A stretch of DNA of 7,860 nucleotides, taken from assembly GCA_027076405.1 (NCBI GenBank), contig JALTJN010000053.1, positions 1 to 7,860 on the forward strand. Direction: 5' to 3'. The notes under the pieces were generated by a model. That model saw only the letters and a program-made list of their open reading frames with translations, ran no database searches and had not been told where the DNA came from. Position numbers and translations under genes: made by a program. The stretch is from Chromatiales bacterium. Lineage in GTDB: Bacteria > Pseudomonadota > Gammaproteobacteria > UBA6429. The number at the start of each line of letters is the position of its first letter. Position 1 is the first letter of the stretch. Positions 7,301-7,860 of this stretch are shown piece after piece.

Positions 7301-7860
7301 TTTATTACTTAGATTAAAGAAACTGCAAACCAATATTCCTTCTGATCTTCTAGATCATCTTAATAATACCCATAATTTAAATTATGCAAGTAAAGTTGGA
7401 TCAGGCTTTCATATTATTCAATCTGATACATATACTAAATTACTTAGAAATTTACTAGCTATAGAGCAGGGTGTAGATAATGCTAGCGAACTTATTGCGG
7501 AATCTGAGAAGCTTTATTATGAGAGTAATTTAGATCCTGATCTTTATTCACTAATGTTACGTATACGATCTCATGCTGTTTGGAGTAGCTTAAATAGTAT
7601 TGAAAAAAGCAGTGGTTTATGGGTAGAAAAATATCGAGGTGTTCAATCTGAGTCAGTATCGGGGCGATCCTATCAATCAGTTGTGTTAAACGATCAGGGC
7701 GCAGATGAAATATTGTCTCATGGAAGTACTGCAGTATTATCTTTGTATAATACTTCAAGTAAGGAGATTAAATTAGCATTTAAATCACTTGTTCCTTTTT
7801 TTATGCGATCACAAGCGATAACAGTGAGTTATCAATTAGACGATGGTGAAGCAAAGGAGA
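4290..7860 (+). CDS. Giant exported beta/TPR protein, 3'-truncated by window edge
   Basis: One frame stays open for 1190 codons to the right edge, so the C-terminus is not visible. The start is fixed by an in-frame TAG at 4284-4286, one codon upstream of the ATG. A classical signal peptide occupies residues 1-27 with likely cleavage after Ser-Leu-Ala. Beta-rich modules sit at about 190-295 and again at about 908-1012, sharing FxPN...IQGP (192-206 and 909-922) and PxGx(Y/H)x(I/L)(R/K) (273-280 and 991-998) at nearly equal spacing. A Lys/Asn-rich linker lies around 311-372. From about 638 to 850 the sequence is helical with TPR-like units; the clearest is near 803-835 (WLG...FQEARNYFEKS), with others beginning near 639 and 740. 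From about 1100 a further beta segment runs off the edge. TPR regions bind proteins, so an assembly or scaffold role in the periplasm or outer membrane is plausible. BcsC- or PelB-type exporters also join TPRs to a C-terminal barrel, but there the TPRs lead and no barrel is visible here. I do not recognise the family. Confidence 0.93.
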   Translation, partial: MYNQIITILRSQILFLCLMLFNQTSLASIDSLQMVLESKFEQQLRWDNLEGKYEWLYGDKPVQINGVFKASLNSNKRLCILLNKNSWLRIALSKHQNDFKQLRIEQSTDGRAFVDKEVIKTNIDEHYLLAPIAEVSIVCVTNTDKIEKSLALYASREVPIDSGLRYKEIIELPLNKVDLHISPKIGLQSHYFLPNNVMAKVKIQGPKRLKFNLRFPMFDSYQASRRAYLDVYLNERNIDLHHIYYKEDIFHSVRISTSRQVMSAAETYYVDIPKGEYNLRFNTSADAYLQLLGLGDTLLSKINTPNELSSFKYDSKKLQDKNKIEDKYNKVSRNNTINESALSVLADLKNEKTLSVPGGKYKNILERDIKNRYTKFHSLSPVSYNEIEQRRLKYLVSNPQYSQHHSLYYLSPLFYLSRFKHIPEKTFYRLNANDLEFSLSPLPFDSEIEVLMYSDNSIDQQLDIHFNDEANAKTIRSYPLDSTKQYIKKSVNEYIVDDFLCCLNTYTDELNKVDSKSIYKVSSIRIPIKRLTRLISLKNKNEKNNIWVSIGVRRTNTYQLSEDQYIYQLEKINNPFDIFINAMNAYRDNEVKNHEVKDELYNHFFPYIEKLYARYQQTIKNIKPIIISQETNNGSNFVGLREKAVAAESSGQWVLASEYWSDILSAGYKVHQQEALSGLLKSLKKSGQYAMASMLQRSIIFSDLPTSFVLQQLTNLLAELKGHNSASRVSLASAYFVHKPSIDSLSLLSLILFEEGQFRKALELNMLLPLGEQNKKIILLSSLQASWYVAFERQLQNAEFDTKKYYKWLGLKYLFLEDFQEARNYFEKSSELSSNYLSIFKAVEDIKLYIDDSNDIDTKKLFSMQENLYHLFTNEGGVWRNADEFIRLHDGKINLFNKDFNIESVYSRFTPNKEFIAEIQGPINVQLQVRPLHKNDSKLEAMNDVFYIEENNNKQAILINNNMPSDNWRILGSNKVTRLPGKTISKKLFFPSGLHKIKIISKTPLLLRLKKLQTNIPSDLLDHLNNTHNLNYASKVGSGFHIIQSDTYTKLLRNLLAIEQGVDNASELIAESEKLYYESNLDPDLYSLMLRIRSHAVWSSLNSIEKSSGLWVEKYRGVQSESVSGRSYQSVVLNDQGADEILSHGSTAVLSLYNTSSKEIKLAFKSLVPFFMRSQAITVSYQLDDGEAKE
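4857..5174 (+). repeat. Shared beta module in gene 4, copy A (residues about 190-295)
   Basis: Landmarks are FLPN at 192-195, IQGP at 203-206, VYLNE at 231-235 and PKGEYNLRF at 273-281. The spacing from the PN proline (194) to the PxG proline (273) is 79 residues, against 80 in copy B. The fold is unknown, but the strand-like alternation suggests a beta sandwich. Confidence 0.5.
7011..7325 (+). repeat. Shared beta module in gene 4, copy B (residues about 908-1012)
   Basis: Landmarks are FTPN at 909-912, IQGP at 919-922, a VYLNE-like ILINN at 957-961 and PSGLHKIKI at 991-999. It lies after the helical region, so the TPR-like segment is flanked by two copies of the same module. Confidence 0.5.

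Noticed and set aside
7492..7758. 88-codon minus-strand reading frame
   Set aside because: It is antisense to gene 4, whose frame stays open through the whole stretch.
4290..7860. PelB/BcsC-type polysaccharide exporter for gene 4
   Set aside because: The helical repeats are central and flanked by beta modules, and no outer-membrane barrel is visible; the missing C-terminus keeps this open but unsupported.
1..7860. tRNA, rRNA, CRISPR array, insertion sequence or terminator
   Set aside because: There is no non-coding space, no regularly spaced direct repeat, no terminal inverted repeat pair and no stem followed by a T tract.

Overview
The window is coding from edge to edge: four genes on the + strand that overlap by a few bases at every junction, with no intergenic gap, RNA gene, mobile element or CRISPR array. 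It is AT-rich, with TTA/AAA/ATT-heavy codon use but CGT as a frequent arginine codon. The classical signal peptides suggest a Gram-negative, AT-rich gammaproteobacterium-like host. That placement is inference from style only; no marker gene is present.

Layout: (1) bases 1-992, the 3' part of a gene whose start lies upstream of the window. (2) 989-3472, an 827-residue protein with one N-terminal membrane anchor and a large, beta-rich, presumably periplasmic body. (3) 3472-4305, a 277-residue exported protein with His/Asp motifs resembling an N-formylglutamate amidohydrolase / poly-gamma-glutamate hydrolase-type zinc hydrolase. (4) 4290-7860, a very large exported protein of more than 1190 residues, still open at the right edge, with beta modules on both sides of a TPR-like helical region.

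The most informative observation is that genes 1 and 3 appear to be distant relatives. Their motif blocks line up in the same order with almost fixed spacing, but gene 1 has replaced most of the residues that would be catalytic in gene 3 (His to Arg, Asp to Glu, His to Arg, Glu to Trp). The locus would thus encode a putative active hydrolase and an inactive sister. Genes 2 and 4 in turn appear to share a beta module of roughly 90-105 residues, present once in gene 2 and twice in gene 4.

Taken together this looks like one dedicated cell-envelope system: a membrane-anchored beta scaffold, a secreted hydrolase, a hydrolase-like pseudoenzyme and a giant secreted TPR/beta protein, made from one translationally coupled message. 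I do not recognise it as a named system and its substrate is unknown. All domain names here come from reading motifs by eye, without database searches.
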